Assembly (NCBI RefSeq): GCF_963662255.1
Contig: NC_085055.1
Span: forward strand, 15,610,704 to 15,674,703
Direction: 5' to 3'
DNA: 64,000 nt
Source: Cinclus cinclus
Lineage: Eukaryota > Chordata > Aves > Passeriformes > Cinclidae
Shown here one piece after another: positions 1-11,320 of this stretch. The position numbers and the translations under genes are program-made. Position 1 is the stretch's first letter, and the number at the start of each line of letters is the position of its first letter. Below the pieces are notes generated by a model. The model did not search any database, was not told the DNA's origin, and saw only the letters and a program-made list of their open reading frames with translations.

Positions 1-457
1 TGAAGTAGAGCCATCCAGTTATTTATTTTTAACTCTATATTTGAATATTTTTTAAATATATTCCTCATTTCCAGCATCTGATAATGAGAGGTATCAGAAT
101 GCTTATGTATGTTATTAAATAAATTTTTACATAAAGTTCTTAGTCAAGACAATTATTTTTGACATGTTACTGAAGAATTTTAGATAACTGATCCATTTAT
201 GCTTCATTATATGTTTCTTCATGGACATTTACTGCCTCTCCTAGCCCACAGCCTGTGAGAAAAGCGGAGAGGAGGCACGAGTGTAAAAAGTTTAGCCAGC
301 ATGAACCACATGGCTTTAGTGTTATGACATCATTAACCCAGAAGGACAGGTTTGGAGTCTGCACACTCATCCAAGTGAAGTCAAGTTATCACATGTACTG
401 ATTCCATGCTGCCAGTATTAGTCATGTCAATGGCAATTACTGATTTTTCCTTTTCAG
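1..457 (+). other. DNER: DNER intron, 3' part only
   Basis: AT-rich intronic sequence that ends in a normal acceptor: a T/C-rich tract followed by TTTTCAG at 451-457. The intron starts upstream of the window. I see no exon, RNA gene or recognisable repeat in it. The assignment follows from the EGF-like exon that begins at 458. Confidence 0.85.
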
Positions 458-571
458 GAAGGCATTGTGAATTATACAAAGATCCTTGTATTAACATCAA
501 CTGCCAGAACGGTGGCACTTGTGACAGCGAAGGTCTAAATGCTACATGTATTTGTGCACCTGGATATGCAG
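458..571 (+). CDS. DNER: DNER exon encoding an EGF-like repeat (penultimate EGF repeat)
   Basis: Fourth-from-last coding exon of DNER, a single-pass neuronal receptor with tandem EGF repeats that acts as a Notch ligand at neuron-glia contacts. The exon is 114 bp, phase 1 at both ends, which is the usual symmetrical EGF module. The reading begins RHCELYKDPC and continues CQNGGTCDSEG...NATCICAPGYAG, giving the six-cysteine EGF spacing. CQNGGTC fits the O-fucosylation consensus (C2-x4-S/T-C3), and NAT is an N-glycosylation sequon. The acceptor at 456-457 is a normal AG. The donor at 572-573 is GC in the context AG|GCAAGT; reading through to the nearby GT would put a stop in frame. Upstream exons lie outside the window. 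The identity is firm because the following three exons match the DNER C terminus. Confidence 0.95.
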
Positions 572-1614
572 GCAAGTGATTTGTGTGTTACACAGAACAT
601 CTAGTTGTCATTGTTCACTGTGTCTAGAGGACGACAAGTACCAAGGCTGTGTCTCTTCAAGAAAGGAATTAATTTGGGCTTTGCTGTATTGCAAGCGGTC
701 TAGTGAGAATGAAAAATTTTTGATATTAGTTACATCTGCTTTGAATTTTGCAGCAAAAAAAAAAGCCTGTTACTAAAGTGACTTCACAAAGCTAATAGCT
801 ATTTAGCACGGCTTATGACCTTACTATTTCAGAGTAGATTGCATTTTAAAAATAGTATTTTGAAGATTTCCAGGTAACCCAACATACTAATTGGACACTG
901 TTGAAACTGGAAAATGTTTTAACAGTGACCTTAGCTACTGTGTGCTCAAGAAACAGCTTATTCCATAATCTTAATATGCAATTGCTTAAAGCCCTAAAGT
1001 ACTTGTTATGAATCAATTTACACTTTCAGAGTACTGGTAAGAAACTAATTTAATCTTTTGGCTTTGTACTTAGACTGATGCGATTGATGTAATCCAAATA
1101 TCTGTTGTCAAGGTAATTTACAATTTGATGTTCTGTTAGTCATGTAAGGTAATATCCAATGTGAGAGTAATAGGTAAACTCATTCATAGCTGGTTTATAG
1201 ATCAAATTGTGCTTTTTCATCAGTTCTAATTAAAGGGCAGTTTTTGGAACTAAATTAGCTTTCCATTGTACAGTGTCAGTTTTTCAGGCACTGATTATCT
1301 ACATTATTGTATCAGAATATCTGTGATCATCTGCTATACCACATTTTCTTGGGATGGAAATTATATCTAGAGAAATGAGACAGAGTCTGTGTGATGTTAG
1401 CCAGGTCCCTTAGTTCTCAGGCTTTATTTTCACCTGGTTGAATAAGGGTAATACTTCCTTCTTGGAATCCTTTTGATGTTCTGAGAATAAAGATGTATTG
1501 CACTACAAGGTGTTTTGCAGCAAGAGAGAATTTAAATGACTGAAGATGTACCTGCTACATCAAGCACTTGCCATACATAATTTTAGTTTTGTTTTTTTTT
1601 TTTCCCTATGTAAG
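572..1614 (+). other. DNER: DNER intron with GC-AG borders
   Basis: This 1,043-bp intron runs from GCAAGT at 572 to a long T tract and TATGTAAG ending at 1614. It joins phase 1 to phase 1, so the split glycine codon (G|GT) restores PGYAG-EECEL across the junction. Apart from a 10-A run near 752 and the acceptor's T tract, I see nothing else in it. Confidence 0.85.
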
Positions 1615-1746
1615 GTGAAGAATGTGAACTTGATGTAAATGACTGTGACAGTAACCCATGTCACCATGCTGGAACTTGCATAGATCAGGCTGGTGGTTAC
1701 ACCTGCCATTGTCCTCATGGATGGGTTGGTGCAAACTGTGAAATAC
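1615..1746 (+). CDS. DNER: DNER exon encoding the last, calcium-binding-type EGF repeat
   Basis: This 132-bp, phase 1-1 exon encodes [15 protein letters not shown]...[14 protein letters not shown], the membrane-proximal EGF repeat. DVNDC before the first cysteine matches the calcium-binding EGF start. [12 protein letters not shown] fits the Asp beta-hydroxylation consensus (C-x-D/N-x4-F/Y-x-C-x-C). CDSNPC fits the O-glucose site (C-x-S-x-P/A-C), and CHHAGTC fits the O-fucose site. All are typical of Notch-pathway EGF repeats. The [11 protein letters not shown] run is characteristic of DNER. The exon ends in ATA|C, and the trailing C joins AT of the next exon to give His. The donor is GTAAGT at 1747. 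Confidence 0.97.
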
Positions 1747-4700
1747 GTAAGTTTTGTAGTTCTCTAAGCATTTCTAAAAACTTGAAGTTATATTAATGAA
1801 GTTTGTATTTATCCTTGAATACCTATCTGCACAAATACTCTGAATTGTATGTAAATGAACAAAATCATGGTAAATTCATTTTCATTTTGGCCATTGCATT
1901 TCAAAACTGGTTGTGAAAGTTAAAAACTTCTGTTTCTGGGCAACCTGCTTTGATTGATTTTGAGGAAATCACTTTGCAGAAGGAATTTCAAAGTATTTTG
2001 ATCTGCAGATTTTTCTTCTACAGGTCCATGTAGCCATGTGAGGATCTTTGTCCTCAGCCTTTCCCTGAGCTGTGAATTGGCAGGATGGAGGGAACTTAAT
2101 TCTTGTCCTATCTAGAAAGGCCATATTGTGCTCTTTTATAAACAGGTGCAACACTTCTGAACTCACTGGAGTTGAGACAATGGTGCAATGGATTTCTTTG
2201 AGCTCTGAAATATGAATCTATTAGTAAATGTGCTTCTGTTCATCTTTCCAGTTCTCTTTGCCATATTTATTATATTCTTTTAGCAGTTTGTACATAATGG
2301 TTAATAATGTGATGGAAATTAAATTTCAACACTGCATGCTAACTTTGTATTGGACCATCCCTCTAAATGCTAGAAAAAGACACAAAGCCAGGCTTATCAA
2401 GAAACTGGTATTTGGGTGTCTTTGGACTAAAGAGATCACATTTTATCCTTTGTGATTTTCTGTTACTGGCCATGAAGGAGGCTATTGGTACTTAATCTTT
2501 TTTGTAGAACCACCCTATTTATAGTTTCTCACTTTTCACCAGCTGGTTTAGCTGCTTGAAGTGACTACCTTAACAGGATTTCAGGGTTATCTTCTTGTCA
2601 GACTGTTATTTTTAGTTTCCAAGTGCTGTATATACAACAAACTAGACAAGTTGTATGCTGCCTGGATGAATTGTGATATTTTTAAATATCATCTTATGGG
2701 CCTTACCAGTATTAGCAATTCCAATTAAATAGAATTAAATTTGTCTTAATTATAAAGAGGATCTTATTCCTTTCAAAAGGAAATACATTTGCCTAAAAAG
2801 TTAATAGAGCATTCATTGTAAAAATGCTTACAAATGTCTCATATGAATTCTCTAATGCCTGCTAGTTATTTGTTAATATCATTACCTTTGCCACTTTTAC
2901 AATTATTAATATAGTTACTGAGGTGTGCCAAACCATGTGGTTACTTGAAAACTAACACTATGAAGAATTTCTAGTACAGACGGTGGTGTGCATTGAAATT
3001 TTATACTTAATTAATTTTATGAACATTAATATAACAACTGAAAATATTGTGATTTTGAGTTGTCATATGCTGTTTCTAATCTCTGGAGTATAAGATGTTA
3101 ATCTTTATATTTTGATATGGTGACGAAAAAGGGAAGAAATTTTTCTCATTTTTGTCATCCAGAGATGGAAGACATGAAATCTAAATCAGAAGTGTCTTGC
3201 CATATATCTGCACACATTAGATCTGAATTCAGCCTAGCCTGACAGAAACCACTATGTGTGATAAATGTGCTGCAGAATAGACGTAGAAGCCCATCCCAAA
3301 CTGCAGAGAGCACAGCTGTATTCCCTCCCTCATACCCTGACTGGGCAAACTGCAGTAACAGCTCTTTAGAAACATTAAATCACTGAATGACTCAGGCTGA
3401 TCAAAACTTTACTGACCTCTGAAAAAGATAAGAGAAACAGTCAGTCCTTAAGCTCAGCTCACTTTTGTGGACAAAGTCGAAGCACCCCTAAACTGGGAGG
3501 TCTCTGGGACAACCTTCCCTCTTGTGACAAAGAGCAGCCATTTCTCCAAACTGCCCAGCTGAAACCCACATGCGTTACAGCTTCAGGCCTTCTCACCACC
3601 TCCCTCTAAAATGGATTTCTTTTTTTTTCACCGTCCTTGTACATTCCCTGCATTTCTACTATAGATCGAGATTTTATCCACAGATGCCACTAAACTCAAG
3701 ATTTCAACTCGGGTGCTTGAATTATCTGCCGTCATCAGCATCCTTGAGAGGTGGCTTCTCAGAATATCTTAACCTCCCAAAGCATATGCTTGGAAGCCCT
3801 GTTTCCAGACTGTTTGTGATTGAGTAAAGAGAGTTTCTAAATCAGTGCAAAGCAGAAGTACATTTGGAAAAGGAACAGGCACCTACTAGAAATAACTTTT
3901 GCAGAGTGCTACATTTCTGTAGTCAGGATGATTCAAGTCTGTTCCTCTTTTGAAATAATATGAGACCATAGGCTTAGAAGACTGCCAAAAATGAACCCTG
4001 GGGGGAAGCACAGGTTAATTAAAAATATTCTGACCTATGCTATAGAGAAACAGATCTGAGGACATAGGCAATTGATAGAAAATCTGTTTGGCATGGACAT
4101 AGTTTGAGGATGAAGAATATTTATACAGAAGATCTGGAATACTTAAATACAAGAAGCCTCTTCCAGATTGGCTTTACTTTAAGGATTGCTTTGAGAATCT
4201 CAGGGAAATTATGCTTGGGAAAAGACCCCAGTGGGCTCCCTACTGTAGAACCTTATGAGTTGTCCTTTTTGTCCTTGAAATGCTGAAGTCTCTACAGTCT
4301 GGGGGAGATAGGTACAAGCAAGTCTGTGTTTCAGATTAAAAGCCAAGAGTGTTTAGTACATGTTATACAACACATTTTAGTAGAAGGCTTCACTATTTGA
4401 ACAAACTGCACAAGAGGATTGGTTGGTTCCTACAAGCTTTTGCATAAAACCTGCCTGGCTTTAGAGAACCTGTGGTATGAAACAATATAATGTAAGAATA
4501 ACTCGATGATTTTTTGTTACTTGGGTTATACAGGAGATCAAACTAGATAGATGCTCCTATATGAACTTAAAAATCAGTAGACAAAAGGGGGTGAATATTC
4601 AACATAGCGCCATTCAAATTTGTAGCATCTTAGGCTTGGTGGTATATTGGTAACATAGCCTGGGAAAGTTCAAATCACCGATCTCCATAGCTTCAAAAGT

Positions 4701-4795
4701 CTGAAATACTGAAAATGAATATCATAAAGTAGTAATAGTCAGCAGGACGAATATAAATTACTAATTAATGACAACCTTTTATTTCTTATTGGCAG
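1747..4795 (+). other. DNER: DNER intron
   Basis: A 3,049-bp GT-AG intron, AT-rich, between the last EGF exon and the transmembrane exon. Short open frames within it (for example 2228-2455 and 3570-3827) show no recognisable domains. The only repeat I can suggest is a CR1-like 3' end near 4528. The stretch 3230-3800 is somewhat richer in C and G but has few CpGs. Confidence 0.9.
4528..4576 (+). mobile_element. Probable ancient CR1 LINE 3'-end relic
   Basis: The segment contains AGGAGATCAAACTAGAT, then TATATGAACTTAAAAATC. This resembles the sauropsid CR1 3' end, in which a 'gtc-agactagatgatc' block is followed some 15-20 bases later by 'ccttaaaatc'. The comparison is from memory of the family. 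The rest of the element has decayed beyond recognition, and no tail repeat or target-site duplication is visible. Confidence 0.45.
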
Positions 4796-5042
4796 ATCTG
4801 CAGTGGAAGTCTGGTCATATGGCAGAGAGTCTAACAAATATGCCTCGTCACTCCCTCTACATCATCATCGGGGCCCTGTGTGTGGCCTTTGTCCTGATGC
4901 TGATCATCCTGATCGTGGGCATCTGCCGCATCAGCCGCATCGAGTACCAGGGCTCTTCCAGGCCAGCCTACGAAGAATTTTACAACTGTAGGAGCATTGA
5001 CAGTGAATTCAGCAGTGCAATCGCTTCCATCCGACACGCCAG
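4796..5042 (+). CDS. DNER: DNER transmembrane and juxtamembrane exon
   Basis: This 247-bp exon enters in phase 1 and leaves in phase 2. It reads HLQWKSGHMAESLTNMPRHS, then a membrane segment LYIIIGALCVAF...ILIVGIC (about 23-26 residues), then the basic stop-transfer CRISR. The tail then gives IEYQGSSRPAYEEFYNCRS and SEFSSAIASIRHAR. This sequence is diagnostic of DNER. YEEF fits a Yxx-hydrophobic tyrosine sorting signal, and the family is known to use a tyrosine-based tail motif for dendritic targeting through clathrin adaptors. The exon is much richer in GC than its flanks and than the two EGF exons. The acceptor is TTGGCAG at 4789-4795. The donor at 5043 is GTTTGT, weaker than consensus, and the frame stays open for 78 codons beyond it (see findings). 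Confidence 0.98.
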
Positions 5043-5939
5043 GTTTGTGCTGGGGATGCTGATGTCCTGGGAGTCTGTTCTGATGTGTCATTTCAGTTCA
5101 TGCACGGCACACCGAAGCGCCGTTGGCAGAGTGAATGGGCTGCTCTGCTGGGGAAACACCAGCACTGCTCGCTGTTCTCATCTGAAGTGTGACAATACAG
5201 CAAAACTCCTTGAAAACAGAGTTATTCTGACTTTATTTGGTGTAACTGGTGAAGTGGGACAGATGCAGAGTTCTTAGCCTGTCAGATCTTCTGTTAGGGA
5301 TGTAAAGATTCTTTAGCTGCGACACACAAATAATATGATAATATAGGGAAGGCACATTGATTTTTGTGACTGATTTACCAGATTATTCAGTGAGAATCTC
5401 TTCACTCATTTTTTGTGCTCCTATTTGGCTTTCTTACTTGCTTTCCTAGAGACAGTATTTTTTTTTACTTTGAAATTTAATGGAGCACTTGCAAGGCAGG
5501 ACATTGAGTATCAGAGTAATACAAAAGTAGTAGTGGAAGGGATTTGAGAGCTCAAGTGTAAGCCATGGCACCAATATAGCATTAAATACACCAAGCTCCC
5601 TGCCAACAATTGTGTTTAAAAACTTCCAAAGGAGTTGAGTAGATTTACAAAGGGCTTTCCTAAAATCTAGCCTGTATTTTCTTTGCTATTAAGTTGTCTG
5701 CTTACTTCTTACAGCTCTCCAGGCTGTCATGAAGGATAATTTATCACTGTTCATATCACTTGTAAATCAGGTGCTGAGCCCTCCACCACTTCTCTTTTAT
5801 GATAAAAACAAACCAAGCAAAGCAACATTTTTCTTTCCTAGGTTTGGCTAACCCATTCTTTCAATATCTCCTTTCAGATCATGTCAGCTTCTTTATTGTC
5901 TTCCTGGGACTCACTCCAGATTGTCTTCCTTTTTATTTC

Positions 5940-5963
5940 TTTTTTTTTTTTTTTTTTTTTTTT
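5940..5963 (+). repeat. 24-bp T homopolymer
   Basis: An uninterrupted run of T on the + strand, preceded by T-rich sequence and followed by CTGGAGGGGGGATCC. It could be the reverse complement of an old retrotransposon poly(A) tail, but I found no recognisable body or flanking duplication, so it is called only as a simple repeat. Confidence 0.9.
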
Positions 5964-8444
5964 CTGGAGGGGGGATCCCTAAAGCTGGAAATAGTCTTCT
6001 GTCTGAAGATTTATGTGCACCAGATAAACTGAGTAATCACGTCCTGCATCTTATTTATGGCATTCCTGTTAAAACAAGCAAGTTTCTTTTTTGGATGTTT
6101 ATTTTTTCCCCTTCTTTCTTGTGACAAATGACATGCTTTTATGATCTCTTAGACTTTTTACTCATCCCAAGATCCTCTGTGCCATTTTGCTTCCTAGCCA
6201 GTATTGTTTCTTAGTGTTTGACTTCTCTCTTAATAGGGTAGAACTTTCATTTTTGGTGTTTCTTTTTCTCATTTCTTCAATTAGTCAAGATCGCTTCAAA
6301 TTCCAACAGAGTATTCATGTTTTACCATTAAAATACTCTTAAAACAACTGAGGAAGACATGTTCCTGTGCACTGACATGGAGAAATGTGTGCATATTGGT
6401 TGGTGATTGCTGGTAATTAATTTTCTGAATGGTTCAGTTCTGTTTCAGTCAAGATTAAATAGGTTAAATTGTACAACTGCTGAAGTCATCAAAATTGTCT
6501 GAAGTGGGTGAGGCATTCCCCCAGGCTCAGTTAATTGCATCACAGCTTGGGGTAGTAGCCTTCAAAGTGTTCCAACTTCAAAAAAGTTCTTAGACTGTGA
6601 TAGATTAATGATGATTTTTCAAATCCATATTATGTAGTTAGAAATTATTGTCCATTGAGGGTTTCCCTATCTTGGAAAAGATAATTCTACTTAATACAAA
6701 TGAAAATAAATGTTTTCATTCCAAACAACTTTCAGTGCCTCCTAGAATTTGATGCTGTACAAAAATCCAAGTAATGCATGGAGGTTTATTGTGGAGATTG
6801 TTGTGTATAATTTGGGTTCAGAAAGATATACACCACTGTTTTGGTAATTTCAATCCAGGAAAAGGAGCAAAACTTTTATAGTTGTTTTTGCATAAATTCT
6901 TAAACCTACATATATAAGGGTCTGAATTTTTTCTATTGCTGTATCTAAGAAATCTACCTTCAAATAGCAGAAAGTTCAGCATTTCCTGAAAATAATTCCC
7001 TTTCACAGTTAGTTACCAAAACTTGCTAGTAATTTTAGAAAATGGAGGCCAAGGGAAAAGTTAGTAGATTATTTTCTTTAAAGGGAAGCTTTCTGGTGAA
7101 ATCTGGTGTCTGGGGGTGTGGATGCCTGTTGCATATTCAGTAAATTATTTTAAAATTACTTGTTCATGGTTTCTCAGCATTTTTTTCTAGATAGTTTTTT
7201 TATCACTTGATCTTACTAATCAAGGTACTTGCTGTAAGACAAAACCAATGTGCTTGAGGATCATTGCTAATAAATGTCTACTTCTGAATGTTCCTAGGAT
7301 TAGCAGATCAGAACTAGGTAGTTTTCTGAGCAGATGAAGCACAGTTTTCTTTAGCATTCATTATGCAGACAGTAAAGAAATATTCATTTTATTTTAAATT
7401 TATACGTTTTAAAGCTGGAAAAGTGTAATGAAATAGTTGACCACTGACTGGCTATGGCAGCCATAAGTTCCACTCACTGAAATGAAACCAAGATCTGTTA
7501 CTGAAACAGAACTGTTCACTTTAGAAGATCATTCAGACTGAGTTCATGAATTATCTGGTGACAGACTGTGCTGCAGTTACTTCTGTGTGTGCCCAGATAT
7601 CAGTAGCCTTCATGCACCAGTTACAGTGTAGTTTATTTAATTTTTCTTTTCACATGCTGATCTGTCCTGTCCCTGTGTCAGTTGAAAAGTCTGGTTCATC
7701 AGACTCTGATTAAGTTTTCTTGTCACAGCAGGGTCAGCTTCTCTCTGCTGCATGTTCTCCCCATCCCTGTGGAGTTGCCTGTGTCAGACTGTGGTCTGAC
7801 TAAGCTTTCTGAATCAGATGAGCATCAGCACACACTCATTTCTTACCATTTCCTGGCAGAGATCTCTGTCAGCTTCCTTTTTGTAGAAGTGTGATCACGT
7901 GCTTATATACTCTGGTCTCCACATCACCTGCCAATTGCTTAATATACATCCTCTCCCAGGGTTAATTTTCTGGGGTTATAGCTTAATTATTCTGAGCAGG
8001 ACACAGTACCACTTGCACACCTGACCTTTTCTCTGCATAATGCAGAGGAAATAAGTCTTCTCATTCTCCTGCTGTAGAAGCCAAAAGAATGCCTTCTTCC
8101 TCTCAACATGCTTTATCCATTTTTTTTTTTTTAATTCTTGTCTCTCACTTCTCTTGTTTAAATTTTATTCATGGACTCATTTTGCCAGTTGCTGGTTTTG
8201 AGCAGAGTAGCAACATGTGGTTGGTTTCTTTATTCTGTTTCTGGGTGAACTCTGAACTTCTGCCTGTCCCCCCGAAGTCAGAAGATACCATTTCCTCAGG
8301 TTTCAACCGTCAAATGTTCTCAAAAATTTACTTGCTGGAGTTGAGGTTAATAACTCTCCATAGTTAGTCATCTCTTGAAATGTTGTTTGAAGGAAGTGGA
8401 GGAGCAGGACCATTCCAAATGTGAAGATGATTTGCAGTGTCTGT

Positions 8445-8466
8445 CACACACACACATACACACACA
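8445..8466 (+). repeat. (CA)n microsatellite with one interruption
   Basis: Eleven dinucleotide steps of CA, with a single TA replacing one CA. It lies in the last DNER intron. Confidence 0.9.
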
Positions 8467-10225
8467 GAGATGCCTTTGCCAATAATTGCTGCAATGAACA
8501 TGTACTGTCCTCAGAATTGTCATGGAACCTGCAGTTTCTCTCAAGCTACACAGGTCTCTTTTGTTCAATACTTCATTGCAAAATATATTTTCTGATTGTT
8601 ATTTCATGTACTTTTCTTTGTGATTATCTTTGTGATGTGTATTATTGTTATACACTGGTTAGCATGTCTGATGTGCACATTGGAACATCATCATCATCAC
8701 CCATTAATGGACATGCCAAAGTTAAATGTTGAGCCTGAAGAACTTCCCCAGTGCTACTGCCACACAGCTTACCAACCCAAGCACATAATTATTCACAGTA
8801 TGGCATTGAAGCTAACATTAAAATGATTATCTATCATGTCCCTCAAGTCTTTTTCCATAGTCAGTGCTTTCCAGGATTGAGATTTCCCCATGCAGTGTCT
8901 ATTCTTTGTTAGATGAATAATCTTGTGTTTGGTTGCCCTGGAAAAAAAAACCAAACAACTTTATTCACTTGTTTGTATGTGCTTTTGTTGTAATCAGGCA
9001 GTTAATTGATCCAGCACACTCTGTAGCAGGAATAAGCATATTTTCACTATTGATTAGCCCTCGGTCATTGCCTCTTGCATATTGTATTGATAATTGGTTT
9101 GTGAGTTCCTATGCACAATCATTGAGCAGAGTTCCCATTTAACACTCCTGTCTTTAACATAAACCTCTGAGGTTGGTGATAACTCAGTTTGTTTGCTGCT
9201 TTGGGCAGTGACTGACTTCTGAACCACCTGATCAAAGCAATGTGGTTGTGCAGCTCCTGGCTCAACCAGACCATAAACAACTTGCACATGTGCTGTGCTC
9301 TTTTCTCAGCCTTTTCTAATTAGGGGCACATGTCAGCCCTGACCTAAAGGAGAAAACAGATTTTGTCCTGCTTCACTGTGTGCAACAGGCCATGTGCTTG
9401 CTACTGTCAGAAAGGGCAGGTAGACTTTGACTGAAATCTCTGGAGAATGTTCACCATCATTTGTATCTCTGCAAAGCTCTATTTCCTTTAAACCCTTGAG
9501 AGTGATGGTGGAAAAGGGTGATCCAGAATTCATTGCTGCCTCTGATTTAGTAAGCTGCCATGACTTGATTCCTTCATTCAGTTCTTGAAATTTTATCTCA
9601 TTTGTAGAAAATCAGGTTTATCCATCATGATGGGGATGAGCAAATGTGACCTGTCTATATTTTTTAAAATAACCTATAGAAGAAGGCAGACTCTCAGTGT
9701 AGCCTATGGACAGCTGAAGTACTTTGAAAAATGAAATTTTTCACCATATATATCATAATGCTTTTAGCCATTTCAGTTTTGTCTGCAATTCTAAATCATG
9801 GAAAACAGGCAAGAATGAAATTGGAAATCATGAATCTGTATTAAAGTCTTGGAGGAAAATCAAGTTAATTTTGGTTCCGGCAAAATATTATCCCTAAAAT
9901 CTGAATTTTCTGGGTTTTACTTTCCAGTATATGCAATGTAAATTCATATAGGCCTAATATAGTACATAAGTGCATAAAAATCCTTAGTGTGTATGACTAC
10001 TTAAATAAATCTGTTTCTGTGTTTTCTCTACTATTTTCTCTGCATCAAGTCAATAAGAAAAAATACTTGACCTTTTTTTTCCTCATTTTCCTGTGATTTC
10101 TTTTGTAATATAGTTTATCCAAGCTCTCTGACTTTGTTTCTGATCACAGGCCATAACTCACTGCATTGTTGCTTTGATCTCATTCATATTTCTGTTTGTC
10201 ACCAAAAATTTTCTTTTATTTCCAG

Positions 10226-10337
10226 GTTTGGAAAGAAATCCCGACCTGCAATGTATGATGCAACCCCCATTGCTTATGAAGATTACAGCCCAGATGACAA
10301 ACCTTTGGTTACACTGATTAAGACAAAAGATTTGTAA
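10226..10337 (+). CDS. DNER: DNER last coding exon (cytoplasmic C terminus)
   Basis: The first base completes the arginine codon split across the intron (AG|G). The reading is FGKKSRPAMYDATPIAYED, then YSPDDKPLVTLIKTKDL and a TAA stop at 10335-10337. This is the DNER C terminus, with only two or three changes from the mammalian protein as I remember it (MYDAT versus MYDVS). The acceptor is a good pyrimidine tract ending TTTCCAG. The four DNER exons in this window together encode about 200 residues of a protein of roughly 740. An in-frame ATG at 10134 lies in the intron and is not a start. Confidence 0.98.
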
Positions 10338-10985
10338 TCTAGTGTATCTTTTTTTGGATTATTTTTCAAAAGGATGGGCTACTAACCTAATTTAAATATT
10401 TTTAAGAAGAAAGCATAAGTAATTTAAACCATTAGATGCTTCAGAATTTTCTGTAGAATATTTAAGAACCAATTTTCTGCAGCTTTTAGTTTGGAAAAAA
10501 TATTTTAAAACAGAATTTGCGAACTTCATGATTTACATTTTAATGTACCTTGAGCTCTATAAACTATAAGCTTATGATAGTGTGTGCTTTTTTCTTGGTA
10601 GACACTATTACTGAACCCAGATGAGTTTCTTGTGGTTGTTACAGAACAGAAAACAATAATTAATGAGGAGTTCTTTATGAAATGTCAGTGCCAGCTTTCT
10701 CAGTAGAGGTAGGACAAATGTGAAGCATAATATGATATATAATATATCCATTAATTAAAAAAGTCTAAAATGTTTGTGTTGTGAAAAAGAAACTAGTAAA
10801 AATTATTATTCCTAATCTGAATGAATTAGCTTTTGCCTTATTCCATGCATGGATAGATAACCTATTCCTCCATTATTTCCTGAAAGTTGCTAAAACATAC
10901 TCTTGAGTTGATGTTTGACATTTTTGTAATAGTTATTCAGGCTAGGCCTTGTATAATAATTAAAGTGCCTCTTGAGGCAAAGTAA

Positions 10986-11060
10986 GGGCATGATCCTTTA
11001 AACATTGAAATCAATGAGAGAACTTCCATTGACTTCACTGGGTATGGGATTGGATCCTAC
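10986..11060 (+). mobile_element. Palindromic amniote MITE relic inside the DNER 3' UTR
   Basis: The outer parts read GGGCATGATCC at the left and GGATCC at the right. The inner arms are TGAAATCAATGAG (11006-11018) and CCATTGACTTCA (11026-11037), which are reverse complements at most positions. The layout matches a well-known family of palindromic sauropsid repeats built around 'cctgatcc...ccattgacttcaatggg...ggatcagg'. The family match is from memory; the inverted symmetry is visible directly. Confidence 0.6.
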
Positions 11061-11293
11061 AATTGGACTGAATCTATATTTTTCTTTAAAGGTTAAAGTT
11101 TTTTATATTGTGAGTAAACTAAGCATATGGTTTGAGTAGTTTGTTTCCTAAAGGTTGTTGATGTACAGTATTGTTTCATGAAATATTGTGTATTTCTCAT
11201 AGTGCTTCTTATTTAGGATCAGTATGGGGTTTTTGTGGCTGTATTTGATCGCTTATGGGCGTCTTAAATTCTTGCTTATTTCGGAAAATACTG

Positions 11294-11299
11294 AATAAA
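11294..11299 (+). promoter_or_regulatory. DNER: DNER poly(A) signal AATAAA
   Basis: A canonical AATAAA in CTGAATAAAAGTT. A T/G-rich downstream element (GTTTCTTTGTTTTTCTTC) begins about 25 bases later, the usual arrangement around a cleavage site. Cleavage is therefore expected near 11312-11320. Confidence 0.85.
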
Positions 11300-11320
11300 A
11301 GTTAACCAGTGAAGATTGCA

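Larger units (their letters stand above)
5043..10225 (+). other. DNER: Last DNER intron
   Basis: A 5,183-bp intron from GTTTGT at 5043 to TTTCCAG at 10225. It is AT-rich, with a long T tract at 5940-5963, a T run at 8120-8132 and a short CA microsatellite at 8445-8466. I see no convincing exon, RNA gene or intact transposon. Confidence 0.9.
10338..11320 (+). other. DNER: DNER 3' UTR
   Basis: About 980 bp of AT-rich sequence between the TAA stop and the AATAAA at 11294. It contains several A/U-rich stretches, including one of TATATAATATATCC type near 10737, and a MITE relic at 10986-11060. The 3' limit is inferred from the signal-to-cleavage distance; no cDNA was available. A weaker ATTAAA at 10959-10964 could serve a shorter form. 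Confidence 0.8.

Noticed and set aside
4831..5091. 86-codon minus-strand frame opposite the DNER transmembrane exon
   Set aside because: A shadow of the conserved, GC-rich DNER coding sequence on the other strand.
10134..10225. In-frame ATG upstream of the last DNER exon that could suggest a separate 67-residue protein
   Set aside because: The stretch is intron with a normal pyrimidine tract and AG at 10225, and the coding phase matches the spliced DNER tail.
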